A stretch of DNA of 38,460 nt from an uncultured Granulosicoccaceae bacterium (GTDB lineage: Bacteria; Pseudomonadota; Gammaproteobacteria; Granulosicoccales; Granulosicoccaceae): assembly GCA_937927895.1 (NCBI GenBank), contig CALGKA010000060.1, positions 1 through 38,460 of the forward strand. Direction: 5' to 3'. The notes below the pieces were generated by a model. The model did not search any database. It worked only from the letters and a program-made list of their open reading frames with translations, and was not told the DNA's origin. A program made the position numbers and the translations under genes. Below are positions 18,308 through 27,926 of the stretch, piece by piece. How positions within the stretch are numbered: position 1 is the stretch's first letter; each line of letters starts with the position of its first letter.

Positions 18308-18691
18308 AAAGTTTTAGACAGCAAGCAATACACCGGTTGTGAACCTTCCTAAATGGTTTGGCGACAGCGGCTATCATACTCATAGCCTACGTTTTTATGC
18401 CAGTATTTCAAGCTACAATTATGAACTCACTTTAAAGTAAATGACTCATCATCTTGATGGAATATTACTTTATTATCAGCATATTTGTGAACAGGGTGTT
18501 GGTTTTACCGAAATTTGGCGATACATTACTTTAATACAACTAAGCGATCCGTTAGGATCAAACATACCGTGTTACAGACAAGCACCGATGGCACACCCCA
18601 ATTTTAATGTCCGGGTAAAAGAGCGGTCCGCTAAATTGACCTGGATCGCCACTTGTGTCTGCACCCCGGTGTCAGTCCAGGTTGTTTCTAA
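18308..18691. other. Divergent intergenic region between C-PCP-TE and the plus-strand NRPS arm
   Basis: These 384 bases separate divergent genes and should contain both promoters and any operator. A weak 84-codon open frame (18441-18695) overlaps the next start by four bases, but its composition is not protein-like. No strong hairpin or recognised operator was seen. Confidence 0.5.
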
Positions 18692-20281
18692 GTGATCAGG
18701 TATTTCAACACTTTAGTAACGGATGATCTGTCGCAAGAGATTCGGTCTCTGGCACAATTATTTTTGCTGTTCCTTGTAATTGATCTGTTTTTGACTCGTG
18801 GGTTGCGAACAATCAATTTGTCCTATGAGAACGACATTCTACTGAAGTCTTTTTATCAAGCTTCGGGCCTATTTGGCATTTTGCTTACAGTGTTAGTCGC
18901 GGGCTCTTTAGCTTACCGCCGTATTCTAAGCCTGAAATGGAACCAACTGGAGTATGGACAAACCTTAAAAGTCTTTGTGTGTTTTCTAGCGTTGCTAATG
19001 ACATGGTTTACCACAACCCTGGAATTTAATTATTTTTTCAACCAGGGTTACTATGCAGATCGTATAGTACTGATCGTTTTGGCTTTACTTTCGATCTGGC
19101 GTCCATTTTTCATTGTTCCTCAGCTACTACTTATTTTTTTGTTACTTTGGCAGCTGAATTATCCAGTCCTTAACTTCGGTTCCCACTTTGCACATAAACT
19201 ACAAGTTTTACACATTCTAAACCTATTTGCTGCATGGTTGTTTCTGCATGCCTTGAAAAAACCACCACCGGCACGTCACTTTCTTTTTTTCACAGCCTGC
19301 CTCGTCGCATCGGCTTATGTGCTTCCGGCATATAAGAAAATATCTATAGAATGGTTGAGCCACGGGGAGCTGTACATGATGCTGCTCAATGCGCATGCTC
19401 ATGGTTGGTTAAGCTTTATTGATTCTTCAACGCTTATAGCGGCAACTGAAAAAATTAGTAAGTTCGATTTTGTGATGAAAATGAGTGTCATTGCGGTTGA
19501 AGCAGGGTGCTTGGTATTCGTTTGGAAGCGAGGTCTGACGATATTTCTACTGGGTGCTTTAATGATATTTCATTGTGGGGTGTTCTTGTTGTATGGGTAT
19601 TTTTTCTGGACATGGATAGCCCTGAATGGTGCTTTGATATTTATATTACTGGCGACTAAACGCTACAAAAAAATGAATGTCTTCACTCCTTTCTATCTTG
19701 CCCTAAGCATTCCGCTAATTTTGACATCGAAATTCTGGGCTAACCCATCAACCCTTGGTTGGATCGATGGAAGAATCTCTTATACCTATAGATACGAAGT
19801 ATTAACAGATTCAGGTAAGAGCTACAGTGTTCCGTTTGAGTTCTTTGAACCGTACGGGGATGTATTTACCATGTCGAATTTTAGTTATCTGATTGAATCA
19901 CATAATATGTTAGCAAACCCATACGGTTCAACATCCCGTGAACCGGCAACGGCGCTATTAAATGCTCAATCAATGCACGACGTTGAGCTGTTAGAAAGCT
20001 CGATCGGCTGGAACAATTTCCACCAGACAAAATCTAAAACGTACCGAAATTTCGTACAGACCTATTTTGCTAATAGAAACAACAGTGCCAGGCGTAGCAT
20101 CCCTTACTTGCTAAGTCCTCCCAGACAATTCTGGACATATCCAAGGGGAGACATCTACAACGGCCAGGAGCCCGCAAAAACGGTTGTTGTCAATGAGGTG
20201 ACCACCTTGTTTGACGGGAAAGCGTTAAAAGAAATTAGAACCGTAGAAATCATGAAAATTCCGATACCGGACTCGGCTTGA
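18692..20281 (+). CDS. Polytopic membrane protein of unknown function in the NRPS locus
   Basis: 529 residues starting at GTG. There are roughly nine to eleven hydrophobic segments between residues 15 and 345, then a soluble C-terminal region of about 170 residues (GWIDGRISYTYRYEV...). I do not recognise the family with certainty. The membrane part, with a histidine in a hydrophobic helix (IFHCGVFLLYG), faintly recalls HTTM/vitamin-K-carboxylase-like membrane domains, but this is weak. The NRPS gene begins 59 bases downstream on the same strand, so the protein is probably co-transcribed with the plus-strand arm. Possible roles are tailoring at the membrane, transport or immunity; none is shown by the sequence. 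Confidence 0.7.
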   Translation: MIRYFNTLVTDDLSQEIRSLAQLFLLFLVIDLFLTRGLRTINLSYENDILLKSFYQASGLFGILLTVLVAGSLAYRRILSLKWNQLEYGQTLKVFVCFLALLMTWFTTTLEFNYFFNQGYYADRIVLIVLALLSIWRPFFIVPQLLLIFLLLWQLNYPVLNFGSHFAHKLQVLHILNLFAAWLFLHALKKPPPARHFLFFTACLVASAYVLPAYKKISIEWLSHGELYMMLLNAHAHGWLSFIDSSTLIAATEKISKFDFVMKMSVIAVEAGCLVFVWKRGLTIFLLGALMIFHCGVFLLYGYFFWTWIALNGALIFILLATKRYKKMNVFTPFYLALSIPLILTSKFWANPSTLGWIDGRISYTYRYEVLTDSGKSYSVPFEFFEPYGDVFTMSNFSYLIESHNMLANPYGSTSREPATALLNAQSMHDVELLESSIGWNNFHQTKSKTYRNFVQTYFANRNNSARRSIPYLLSPPRQFWTYPRGDIYNGQEPAKTVVVNEVTTLFDGKALKEIRTVEIMKIPIPDSA

Positions 20282-20340
20282 CATTCGTGATTAAGACCGA
20301 CCAATGAATTCACTTCAGCGCACAAAGAGTATTTTATCTC

Positions 20341-23300
20341 ATGGATGATTTATCGCAGCCACTGATCAGAAACGTAAGTGTTAGCCCGCGAACGGAAATC
20401 GATAGATATCCGCTGAGCAAAGCGCAACACGATATCTATATTGGACAACAACTTGATCCTGATTCTCCGCTATATAACATGGGCATGGTTTTTTCCATAA
20501 ACGGTGCTTTGAATTTCGGCAGATTCGCAACAGCCTGGAGTAATACCGTCGCTTTGTCAGATGCACTCCGAATTCGTTTTTACTCACACGAAACCGCAGT
20601 ACTGCAGATAGATGAAAACGTGTCTGTACCTTTGTTGGAATTTGATGTGGCGGACATACCCAACAATCAACAGTTTGTAGAGAGCTGGATAGATAAGGAA
20701 CTGAATAGACCGATATCACTAAATGGAGCGTTGGTAGGGGCGTGTTTATTTAAACACTCAGATGAGAAGTGGACCTTCTTCTGTAAAATGCACCATATTA
20801 TTACAGACGCTTCTTCATACGCATCGATCTGGCAGCAGTTAAATAAGGAGTACCAAACTGAGTCAGAGACGCCAGATGTTATCACTCGCCCGTACAAAAC
20901 TTATATCCAGAAGCTTAATAGCACTATTGACAGCGCTGATGTCTCTTCAGCAACTAAGCAGGCAAAAGAGTATTGGTCTGAAAAGCTAATACCAGCTCCG
21001 CCTACCTACTATGGCATGAAGCCCACTTACACGCGCACAGAGGCAAGCAGGGATTCCGAGTTCTTTGATCAAACTCGCGCAGAGTCGCTTAATGCGTTGG
21101 CGAGTTCCTCTGATATCCGCTCCTTTAGCCCTCATCTAGCAAAATTTCAGCTCTTGCTGACACTGATGTTTTGCTACATCTACCGTGTCAGTGGTCAATC
21201 GAGTATTGCCATTGCCACAACCGCGCCGAATAGGGCAGACAAAGACTTCAAAGATACTCCTGGACTGTTTGTAGAGCTCTTGCCACTGACAGTCAGTATC
21301 GATGCTGAAGAAACGTTTTTATCTCTACACAAAAAAGTGCAAGCCGAAGTGTTAGCGTTCATGAAACATGCAGTACCCGGGGCGAGTGCCTGGCACGACG
21401 GAAAATCAGTCTCTGCGGTTCTAAACTATGTGCCGCTGAGCATGAATCGTCTCGACAACATACAGGTGGAGTCAACATGGCTTCACGCCGGGCATATGGA
21501 TAGGCAGCATGCTATGCGAATGCATGTGACCGATTGGGATGACTCGGGTGATCTATCGCTTTCTATCGACACTAACGACAGTTGTTTTTCCAGCGATCTA
21601 AAACCAACGGTGGCAAAGCACTGGCTAGCGGTGTTCGATGCGTTTGGCAAAGATAGAGATCAACGATTGGATTCGTTCGCGCTTATCAGTGATGAAGACA
21701 GACCACAGTATTTTCCAAACACTCGCAACCAGCCGGCATCTTTAGATGAAAATTACGTTGTAAACCGATTTCTGGAAATGGTAAAGCACTATCCGGATAA
21801 TATTGCTATATCTGAAGCAGAGCATTCAGTCACCTATTCGCAGATGTTGAGTGCAGTTGATCATATAAGCGATCAGATCTTAAAACACGGCATTGGCAAA
21901 AACGATCGTGTAGCGGTATACCTTGAACGATCCATGTCACTGCCAATTGCACTTATGGCTATTCTGAAAACTTGCGCAGCCTACGTTCCTATTGAAAACA
22001 GAATCCCGTCCGAGAGAGTGGCGCTGCTGTTAGAGGATGCGGATTGTAATCTACTGATAACGAGTGCGAGTCTGTACCAGGCGCTGCCTAATTATAAGGG
22101 CTCAGCGCTCTTTGTAGATAAAACCGGAGCAGTGGTACAGACGATAGATAAACGAAGTGCGGATAAAGCTAACACAAATACTGATTTATCTAGCGATACC
22201 ACTGCCTACATTCTCTACACCTCAGGCTCTACCGGAAAGCCTAAAGGGGTAGTGATCTCACGTAGCGCGATGGCAAATTATTGCTCCTGGGCCACGACGT
22301 ATTATTCAGATAACCAATGTCTGACGTTTCCTCTATTCACCGCCATCGGTTTTGACCTCACGGTAACTTCCATATTTGTGCCATTACTGACAGGCGGGCA
22401 GATTCGCGTTTATCCGGTGCTGGATAACAATGTCGACAACAGTCTTCAAGATGTACTCAGTGAAAATCTGGTCGATATCATCAAACTGACCCCTTCACAT
22501 CTGGCTATGATGCAAAATCAGGATTGGTCTGAGTCTCGGGTTAAACAGCTGATAGTCGGTGGAGAAGATCTTAAATGCAATTTGGCGCAGAACATCCATC
22601 AGTCGTTTAAAGGGCGCATTTGCATTCACAATGAATATGGTCCAACTGAGGCGACTGTCGGCTGTATCGTGCATAGGTTTGATTCTGAAAAAGATACTGT
22701 AGGATCGGTACCTATCGGCCAACCAGTCGCCGCTATGAAAGCGCTTGTTTTAAACGCTGCTTGTCAAATTCAACCAGAGGGTGTCACAGGTACGCTGTAT
22801 CTCACAGGCCCTTCATTGGCAGATGGATATTTACATCACTCTGCATCCAGCACAGCATTAAAAGACTCACCCTTTAAGGTATTAGAATCTCTAGACAACG
22901 AGCGCTTTTATAATACCGGTGATTCAGCCCGATTTTTTAAAGGGCACTACCACTATCTTGGCCGGGAAGATGATCAATGTAAAATCAGAGGTGCTCGGGT
23001 CGAACTCGCTGAAATCGAATCTACGCTGCTGCACAAAACTGCAGCGACTCATTGTGTGGCGGTACTCATTGATGCCATATCAGACACCACTCATGAAACA
23101 GAACGGCATTGCACTTCATGTGGTTTGTCTTCACTTTACCCGGGTACCACTTTTAATGCAGAAGGAATGTGCAACATCTGTAGTGAATTCGATACGTACC
23201 GGGATAAGGCTGAAGTATATTTTAAGTCGATGCAGGAATTGCAGGCTATTTCCGATAAGCTTAAGAACAACAGCACATCTCAATATCACTGCATGATGCT

Positions 23301-24642
23301 GTTAAGTGGCGGTAAAGACAGCACCTATGCATTGGGTCGCTTGGTTGATCTGGGATTGAATGTTCTCGCTTATACACTTGACAATGGGTATTTATCCACG
23401 GAAGCGAAAGCAAATATCAAAAGGGTTTGTGAGGCTTTGGGGGTTGATCATGAATTTGCCGAAACACCCGCCATGCGTGAGATCTTTGCAGATAGCCTTC
23501 AACGATACTCCAATGTTTGCAATGGATGTTTTAAAACAATTTATACCTTAAGCCTGCAGAGAGCGAAAGATCTTGGAATAGGGGCAATCGTTACTGGTTT
23601 GTCTCGTGGCCAGTTCTTTGAAACTCGATTAACCGGGGAATTATTCGCTGATCAGAACACCACACCGGATAAAATTGACGCGACAGTACTGAAAGCACGT
23701 ATTGCCTACCACAGAACACCGGACGCAGTGAATCGACTGCTAAACACCGAGCATTTAAAAACCGACGACATTTTTAACCAAATACAAATTATAGATTTCT
23801 ACCGTTACTGCGATGTCGACCTGGACGAACTATTCAACTATTTATCAACGAGGCTGCCTTGGATCAGGCCAAGTGACACAGGTAGATCCACTAATTGTCG
23901 GATAAACGATGTTGGTATCTATATACATAGGCAGGAAAAAGGATTTCATAATTATTCGTTACCCTATAGCTGGGACGTGCGTCTGGGCCATAAAAAAAGG
24001 GATGCTGCCTTAGAAGAACTCAACGACAACATAAACATCAATGAAGTGGAGACTATATTAAAAGAAGTGGGATATACACCTGCTAGTGACGCATCTGAGG
24101 GAAGCAGGAAACTCGCGCTGTACTTTACAGCGGACTTAACGCTGAGCCCTGATGAAATACGATCTCAATTAAAAACAAGCTTGCCACCATGGATGCTGCC
24201 TGATTTTCTGGTCCAGCTCGACGAGCTACCCGTAACAGCCAATGGTAAGATAGCGAAGTCAAAACTCCCACACCCGACACACACCCGTACTCTGAAAGGT
24301 ACAGCTTACAAAGCACCTGCAACAGAATTAGAGAAAGCGCTCTGTGACTTATGGATCAAGGAATTAAGTATAGATTTAGTTGGCGTTAACGATAACTTTT
24401 TCGAACTCGGAGGGGATTCACTAGCCGCTATTCGCATAATATCTAAACTCAATGAACAGGGGTATTTGCTTTCCAATACCGAAATATTCGAAAACCAAAC
24501 GATAGCAGCGCTCGCGCGTATACACGAATCTAATAAAGCTAAAGTAGGCACGCAGGCGGTTAACGTTTCAGTAAAGCCTTTTGCATCTGTCAATGAAATC
24601 GAATTGGCAAAACTCGCGAACATCCTTAATAAATCTCAATAG
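20341..24642 (+). CDS. NRPS C-A-PCP with a PP-loop ATPase domain embedded in the A domain
   Basis: 1433 residues. C domain 1-450 with HHIITDA (His151-152; Gly of the motif replaced by Ala). Adenylation core about 475-905: A3 YTSGSTGKPKG (626), A5 NEYGPTE (764), A8 IRGARVELAEIE (882). Between A8 and A10 lies an insertion of about 320 residues. It has two CxxC pairs (Cys924/927 and 944/947), a PP-loop SGGKDS (989-994), CNGC (1060-1063) and STNC (1183-1186), resembling N-type ATP pyrophosphatases such as the WbpG/PseA amidotransferases and tRNA thiolases. The A domain then resumes (A10 ANGK, Lys1303) and a PCP follows (LGGDS, Ser1360). The specificity code read by eye is DLTKIGEVGK, essentially the asparagine code. 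Expected: load Asn; the PP-loop domain would activate a carbonyl with ATP for N or S insertion. Confidence 0.9.
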   Translation: MDDLSQPLIRNVSVSPRTEIDRYPLSKAQHDIYIGQQLDPDSPLYNMGMVFSINGALNFGRFATAWSNTVALSDALRIRFYSHETAVLQIDENVSVPLLEFDVADIPNNQQFVESWIDKELNRPISLNGALVGACLFKHSDEKWTFFCKMHHIITDASSYASIWQQLNKEYQTESETPDVITRPYKTYIQKLNSTIDSADVSSATKQAKEYWSEKLIPAPPTYYGMKPTYTRTEASRDSEFFDQTRAESLNALASSSDIRSFSPHLAKFQLLLTLMFCYIYRVSGQSSIAIATTAPNRADKDFKDTPGLFVELLPLTVSIDAEETFLSLHKKVQAEVLAFMKHAVPGASAWHDGKSVSAVLNYVPLSMNRLDNIQVESTWLHAGHMDRQHAMRMHVTDWDDSGDLSLSIDTNDSCFSSDLKPTVAKHWLAVFDAFGKDRDQRLDSFALISDEDRPQYFPNTRNQPASLDENYVVNRFLEMVKHYPDNIAISEAEHSVTYSQMLSAVDHISDQILKHGIGKNDRVAVYLERSMSLPIALMAILKTCAAYVPIENRIPSERVALLLEDADCNLLITSASLYQALPNYKGSALFVDKTGAVVQTIDKRSADKANTNTDLSSDTTAYILYTSGSTGKPKGVVISRSAMANYCSWATTYYSDNQCLTFPLFTAIGFDLTVTSIFVPLLTGGQIRVYPVLDNNVDNSLQDVLSENLVDIIKLTPSHLAMMQNQDWSESRVKQLIVGGEDLKCNLAQNIHQSFKGRICIHNEYGPTEATVGCIVHRFDSEKDTVGSVPIGQPVAAMKALVLNAACQIQPEGVTGTLYLTGPSLADGYLHHSASSTALKDSPFKVLESLDNERFYNTGDSARFFKGHYHYLGREDDQCKIRGARVELAEIESTLLHKTAATHCVAVLIDAISDTTHETERHCTSCGLSSLYPGTTFNAEGMCNICSEFDTYRDKAEVYFKSMQELQAISDKLKNNSTSQYHCMMLLSGGKDSTYALGRLVDLGLNVLAYTLDNGYLSTEAKANIKRVCEALGVDHEFAETPAMREIFADSLQRYSNVCNGCFKTIYTLSLQRAKDLGIGAIVTGLSRGQFFETRLTGELFADQNTTPDKIDATVLKARIAYHRTPDAVNRLLNTEHLKTDDIFNQIQIIDFYRYCDVDLDELFNYLSTRLPWIRPSDTGRSTNCRINDVGIYIHRQEKGFHNYSLPYSWDVRLGHKKRDAALEELNDNININEVETILKEVGYTPASDASEGSRKLALYFTADLTLSPDEIRSQLKTSLPPWMLPDFLVQLDELPVTANGKIAKSKLPHPTHTRTLKGTAYKAPATELEKALCDLWIKELSIDLVGVNDNFFELGGDSLAAIRIISKLNEQGYLLSNTEIFENQTIAALARIHESNKAKVGTQAVNVSVKPFASVNEIELAKLANILNKSQ

Positions 24643-24718
24643 CATCACGTGAACCCATGAAATCAATTTACACACTGGCAGTGACGCTACTAACTTCAAA
24701 CGGTCGAGGTTCCTGAGC

Positions 24719-25864
24719 ATGGATTTTTCCTGGACCGATGAACAACAGCATTTGTACAAGGAAGTCGCACTTTTCTCTGAACAGTCTCTCGGAGAAGATC
24801 TGATCGAACGCGATCATGGCTCACTATTTTCCACTGAATTATGGAAAAAGTGCACTGAGAAAAATGTACTGCGTTGGTCTGTCCCGCTTGCGAATGGAGG
24901 TTTGGGCTACTCACCGTTGTTATGTAGTTATTTGATGGAAGCACTTGGCTTGGGTTGCAAAGACAACGGGCTGCTATTTGCGCTCGGCACCCAAATGTGG
25001 GGAGTACAAAGTTGCCTGCTGCAGTTTGCAAATAAGCAACAACAAGACACCTACCTAACGCCAATGATGGAAGGCAACAAAATTGGCGCGTATGCCATCA
25101 ATGAACCAGCCAGCGGTTCTGATGCTTTTGCTTTAAGTACAACCGCTGTACCGGATGGTGATGACTATGTACTAAACGGCAGCAAATCACTTATTTCCAT
25201 GTCTACAGTTGCTGATTTCGCCGTTGTTTTTGCCGTTACCGATGCAAAAGCCGGTCGCTGGGGTATTTCAGCCTTTCTGGTCGATTCAGCAACTCCCGGT
25301 TTTAAAGCGCAGCCGCATGAGCACATGATGGGTCTGCGCTCAGTCCCGTTTGGTGGTTTGTTATTAGATCAATGTAGGGTTCCCAAAGCGGCATTGCTTG
25401 GCAAACCGGGTTCTGGCGCTGGTGTGTTTAACTTTTCCCAGTGTTGGGAAAGAAGCCTTATTCTTGCGCCTCAAATTGGCGCGATGTCGAGCCAGCTTGA
25501 TCACTGCGTTAAATTTGCCAAGCAACAAAAACGAAACGGGCAGTCGATTGGCGATCATCAGGCAGTCTCACACAGAATTTCTAACATGAAAATTCGACTT
25601 GAAACCAGCAGACTGCTGCTCTACAAGACGGCTTGGCTGTTATCAGAAGGGAAGCAAAACCTGATGGAAGCGGCCATCACCAAAACTCATATAAGTGAAG
25701 CCTTTATTGAATCCAGCCGCGAGGCAATCGCTATTCACGGTGGAAAAGGCTACCTGACTGAAACCGGTATGGAACGCCAACTGCGCGATGCTATCGGTGG
25801 CAGCATTTACGGTGGCACGGTAGATATGCAAAGAAATATCATTGCCGGACTACTAGGTCTGTGA
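24719..25864 (+). CDS. Aminoacyl-PCP (probably prolyl-PCP) dehydrogenase, acyl-CoA dehydrogenase family
   Basis: 381-residue flavoprotein of the acyl-CoA dehydrogenase fold, close in sequence pattern to PltE/RedW-type oxidases that convert prolyl-PCP to pyrrole-2-carboxyl-PCP. Visible features are NEPASGSD, the WERS segment (about 240) whose Glu aligns with the catalytic base as I recall it for PltE, NQAVSHR-like DHQAVSHRISNMKIRLE, and the C-terminal GGTVDMQ. Its stop overlaps the GTG of the next gene, an A domain, and a stand-alone PCP follows; this trio is the standard pyrrole starter cassette. FAD would be the cofactor. Oxidation could stop at a dehydroproline stage, as in anatoxin-type pathways. 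Length is normal for the family. Confidence 0.85.
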   Translation: MDFSWTDEQQHLYKEVALFSEQSLGEDLIERDHGSLFSTELWKKCTEKNVLRWSVPLANGGLGYSPLLCSYLMEALGLGCKDNGLLFALGTQMWGVQSCLLQFANKQQQDTYLTPMMEGNKIGAYAINEPASGSDAFALSTTAVPDGDDYVLNGSKSLISMSTVADFAVVFAVTDAKAGRWGISAFLVDSATPGFKAQPHEHMMGLRSVPFGGLLLDQCRVPKAALLGKPGSGAGVFNFSQCWERSLILAPQIGAMSSQLDHCVKFAKQQKRNGQSIGDHQAVSHRISNMKIRLETSRLLLYKTAWLLSEGKQNLMEAAITKTHISEAFIESSREAIAIHGGKGYLTETGMERQLRDAIGGSIYGGTVDMQRNIIAGLLGL

Positions 25865-27492
25865 CGGGAGGCAAATTGAACATCAAGGAAATTCAACACA
25901 CGGAAACGGTCGATTACCTGATTCAATCACCCGTCGAGTACTTTGCGAGAGTGACACCGAATCAGGCAGCACTTGCCGTGCAAGGGCGCACACTGACTTA
26001 CTCAGAACTGGATAGAAAGAGCAATCAACTTGCAAATACTCTCATTAAAAACGGTGCCTTACCTCAGGATCGAATCGGTATTTTTCATCACAAAGAACTA
26101 GAGCTTGGTGTTGCTATTTATGGGGCTCTGAAAGCAGGTTGCGTTTTTGTACCGCTTGATCCGTTTATGCCTGCAGACCGGTTAAGCTTCATTATAAATG
26201 ACTGTGGTATTCGCCATATCATCAGTTCGGATGTTCAATTTAAGGTATTGGCGGAAATACAAGACTATGCAGAGCTACACTGCTATGGAGTAGAAAAAGA
26301 ACTACCCTTCGATCAGACTCGTTGGTCAGAGATTGCAGAGTCTTCCACAAGCAATCCTAACGTGATAATGATCGATCAGGATCTTGGTTATATAATGTAT
26401 ACCTCTGGATCTACCGGCGTGCCAAAAGGAATGATGCATACCCACCATGGGAGCGTTACCTATTCACGTTGGGGTGTTGCCTATGTAGATCTTACAGCTG
26501 CTGACAAAGTCGCCAGCCATGCTCCGCTGCATTTCGATTTAAGTATTTTCGATTTCTTCTCTACTGCCAGAGCCGGTGCTACCGTAGTTCTAGTGCCAGA
26601 GGCTATAACCAAATTTCCGGCAAGTTGGAGCAGTTACATCGAAAAGGAGCAGATCACTATAGTGTTTACCGTGCCTTACACATTAATCACGATGCTCGAA
26701 CAAGGAGCTATGGAAAAGCGTGATTTAAGTTGTCTGCGATGGATACTGTTTGGAGGGGAGCCTTTTCCTCCGACCAAGTTAAGGTCCCTGATGGCAGTAC
26801 TCAATAAAACGACATTCAGTAATATCTATGGCCCGGCTGAAGCGCCTTGTTGCACAACCTATGAAGTGCCTCGACCATTACCTGAATCGGACGATCCCTT
26901 GCCGATCGGTATTGTGTCGAGCAATTCTACAGATTTAATCATTGATGAAAACAATAATGAAAGTAAACCTGGTGAATCAGGTGAGCTTTGCATTCGCAGC
27001 TCGACATTAATGAAAGGCTACTGGAATCGCCCCGATCTGAGTGATCGTGCTTTCTTAGAAATAAAGGAACCGGGGAAACTGACTAAAATATTCTATCGTA
27101 CCGGCGATCGCGTTGTTAGAGATGACAACGGACAACTGCACTTTCTGGGACGAATAGACAGAATGGTGAAAACCCGTGGTCACCGTGTAGAGCTGGATGA
27201 AATTGAAGCTGTTTTGTCAGATCATGCGGCGGTATATGAGTTTGCAGCTTTTGCGGTACCTGACAACGAACACGCAAGCGTATTGATAATGGGAGCGGTT
27301 ACTGCAAAACCCTCTTACGATTTATCGGTATCCGATCTAATGAAACTCGCGCGATCAAAACTACCACCTTATGCTGTTCCTAGAGAGATCTATTTACTCT
27401 CAGAAATGCCCCACACGAGTAGTGGCAAAATCGATAGACGGATGCTGGTTGAACGTTGGCAGAAGATGTCTGAAACTGACTCATCACTCTAA
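25861..27492 (+). CDS. Stand-alone adenylation enzyme, probable L-proline--[PCP] ligase
   Basis: 543-residue single A domain: A3 YTSGSTGVPKG (about 180), A5-like IYGPAEA, A7 YRTGDR, A8 GRIDRMVKTRGHRVELDEIE region, and A10 TSSGKIDR. The specificity code read by eye is D-L-F-F-L-G-I-C-C, close to the pattern I recall for proline-activating PltF/RedM-type enzymes. With the preceding dehydrogenase and following PCP this indicates a pyrrole or dehydroproline starter. The start may be GTG at 25861 (four-base overlap with the previous stop) or TTG at 25876, which has GGGAGG just upstream. It acts in the cytoplasm using ATP and charges the PCP encoded at 27528. Another small cyclic amino acid is possible. 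Confidence 0.87.
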   Translation: MTGGKLNIKEIQHTETVDYLIQSPVEYFARVTPNQAALAVQGRTLTYSELDRKSNQLANTLIKNGALPQDRIGIFHHKELELGVAIYGALKAGCVFVPLDPFMPADRLSFIINDCGIRHIISSDVQFKVLAEIQDYAELHCYGVEKELPFDQTRWSEIAESSTSNPNVIMIDQDLGYIMYTSGSTGVPKGMMHTHHGSVTYSRWGVAYVDLTAADKVASHAPLHFDLSIFDFFSTARAGATVVLVPEAITKFPASWSSYIEKEQITIVFTVPYTLITMLEQGAMEKRDLSCLRWILFGGEPFPPTKLRSLMAVLNKTTFSNIYGPAEAPCCTTYEVPRPLPESDDPLPIGIVSSNSTDLIIDENNNESKPGESGELCIRSSTLMKGYWNRPDLSDRAFLEIKEPGKLTKIFYRTGDRVVRDDNGQLHFLGRIDRMVKTRGHRVELDEIEAVLSDHAAVYEFAAFAVPDNEHASVLIMGAVTAKPSYDLSVSDLMKLARSKLPPYAVPREIYLLSEMPHTSSGKIDRRMLVERWQKMSETDSSL

Positions 27493-27527
27493 TCGAATAA
27501 CTTGCAGATTTAATAAAAAGAGCCAAC

Positions 27528-27788
27528 ATGACCGAAAATAGCGCCTCGAAAATTATCGCGTCACTTAAACAGTTCATAATCACCGAATTGTTAAACGACG
27601 AATCGATGTCACTTTCAGATGATCAGGACTTACTGTTGTCAGGACTTCTGGATTCACTCAATGTCATCCGTCTGGCGGGCCATATCGAATCCGAGTTCAG
27701 CATCTCGATACCACCCGAAGATATGGTTGTCGAAAATTTCAGTACACTGGTCGATATCGATACTTATATTAAGAACCGAACGGGCTAA
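27528..27788 (+). CDS. Stand-alone peptidyl (acyl) carrier protein
   Basis: 86-residue carrier protein of the phosphopantetheine family, acidic and helical, with the attachment motif GLLDSLNVIRL; the serine in LDSL carries the prosthetic group. It begins 35 bases after the stand-alone A gene and is the predicted partner of that ligase and of the dehydrogenase. It would present the oxidised starter to the condensation domain at 20341. No phosphopantetheinyl transferase gene is in the window, so one elsewhere in the genome must activate it. Confidence 0.88.
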   Translation: MTENSASKIIASLKQFIITELLNDESMSLSDDQDLLLSGLLDSLNVIRLAGHIESEFSISIPPEDMVVENFSTLVDIDTYIKNRTG

Positions 27789-27926
27789 GGCGATCTGGCC
27801 AACTGAAAAGATGGTTTTACAGATTGGCGAGCCGGTATAGTGCATTCACTCAATGGTGGGTGACTCTAGTGATGGCGAAGTTGATTGTATAGTGGAACGA
27901 AATAAACAAAAGAACAGTGCTATACG

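Noticed and set aside
18441..18695. 84-codon open frame upstream of the membrane protein gene
   Set aside because: Low-complexity codon use, no ribosome site and no recognisable pattern; it lies in a region that must hold two divergent promoters.
20341..24642. Misassembly joining an NRPS to a sugar amidotransferase gene
   Set aside because: The A domain resumes correctly after the insertion (A10 and PCP intact, same frame), and the boundaries match the usual insertion site, so a real fusion is more likely.
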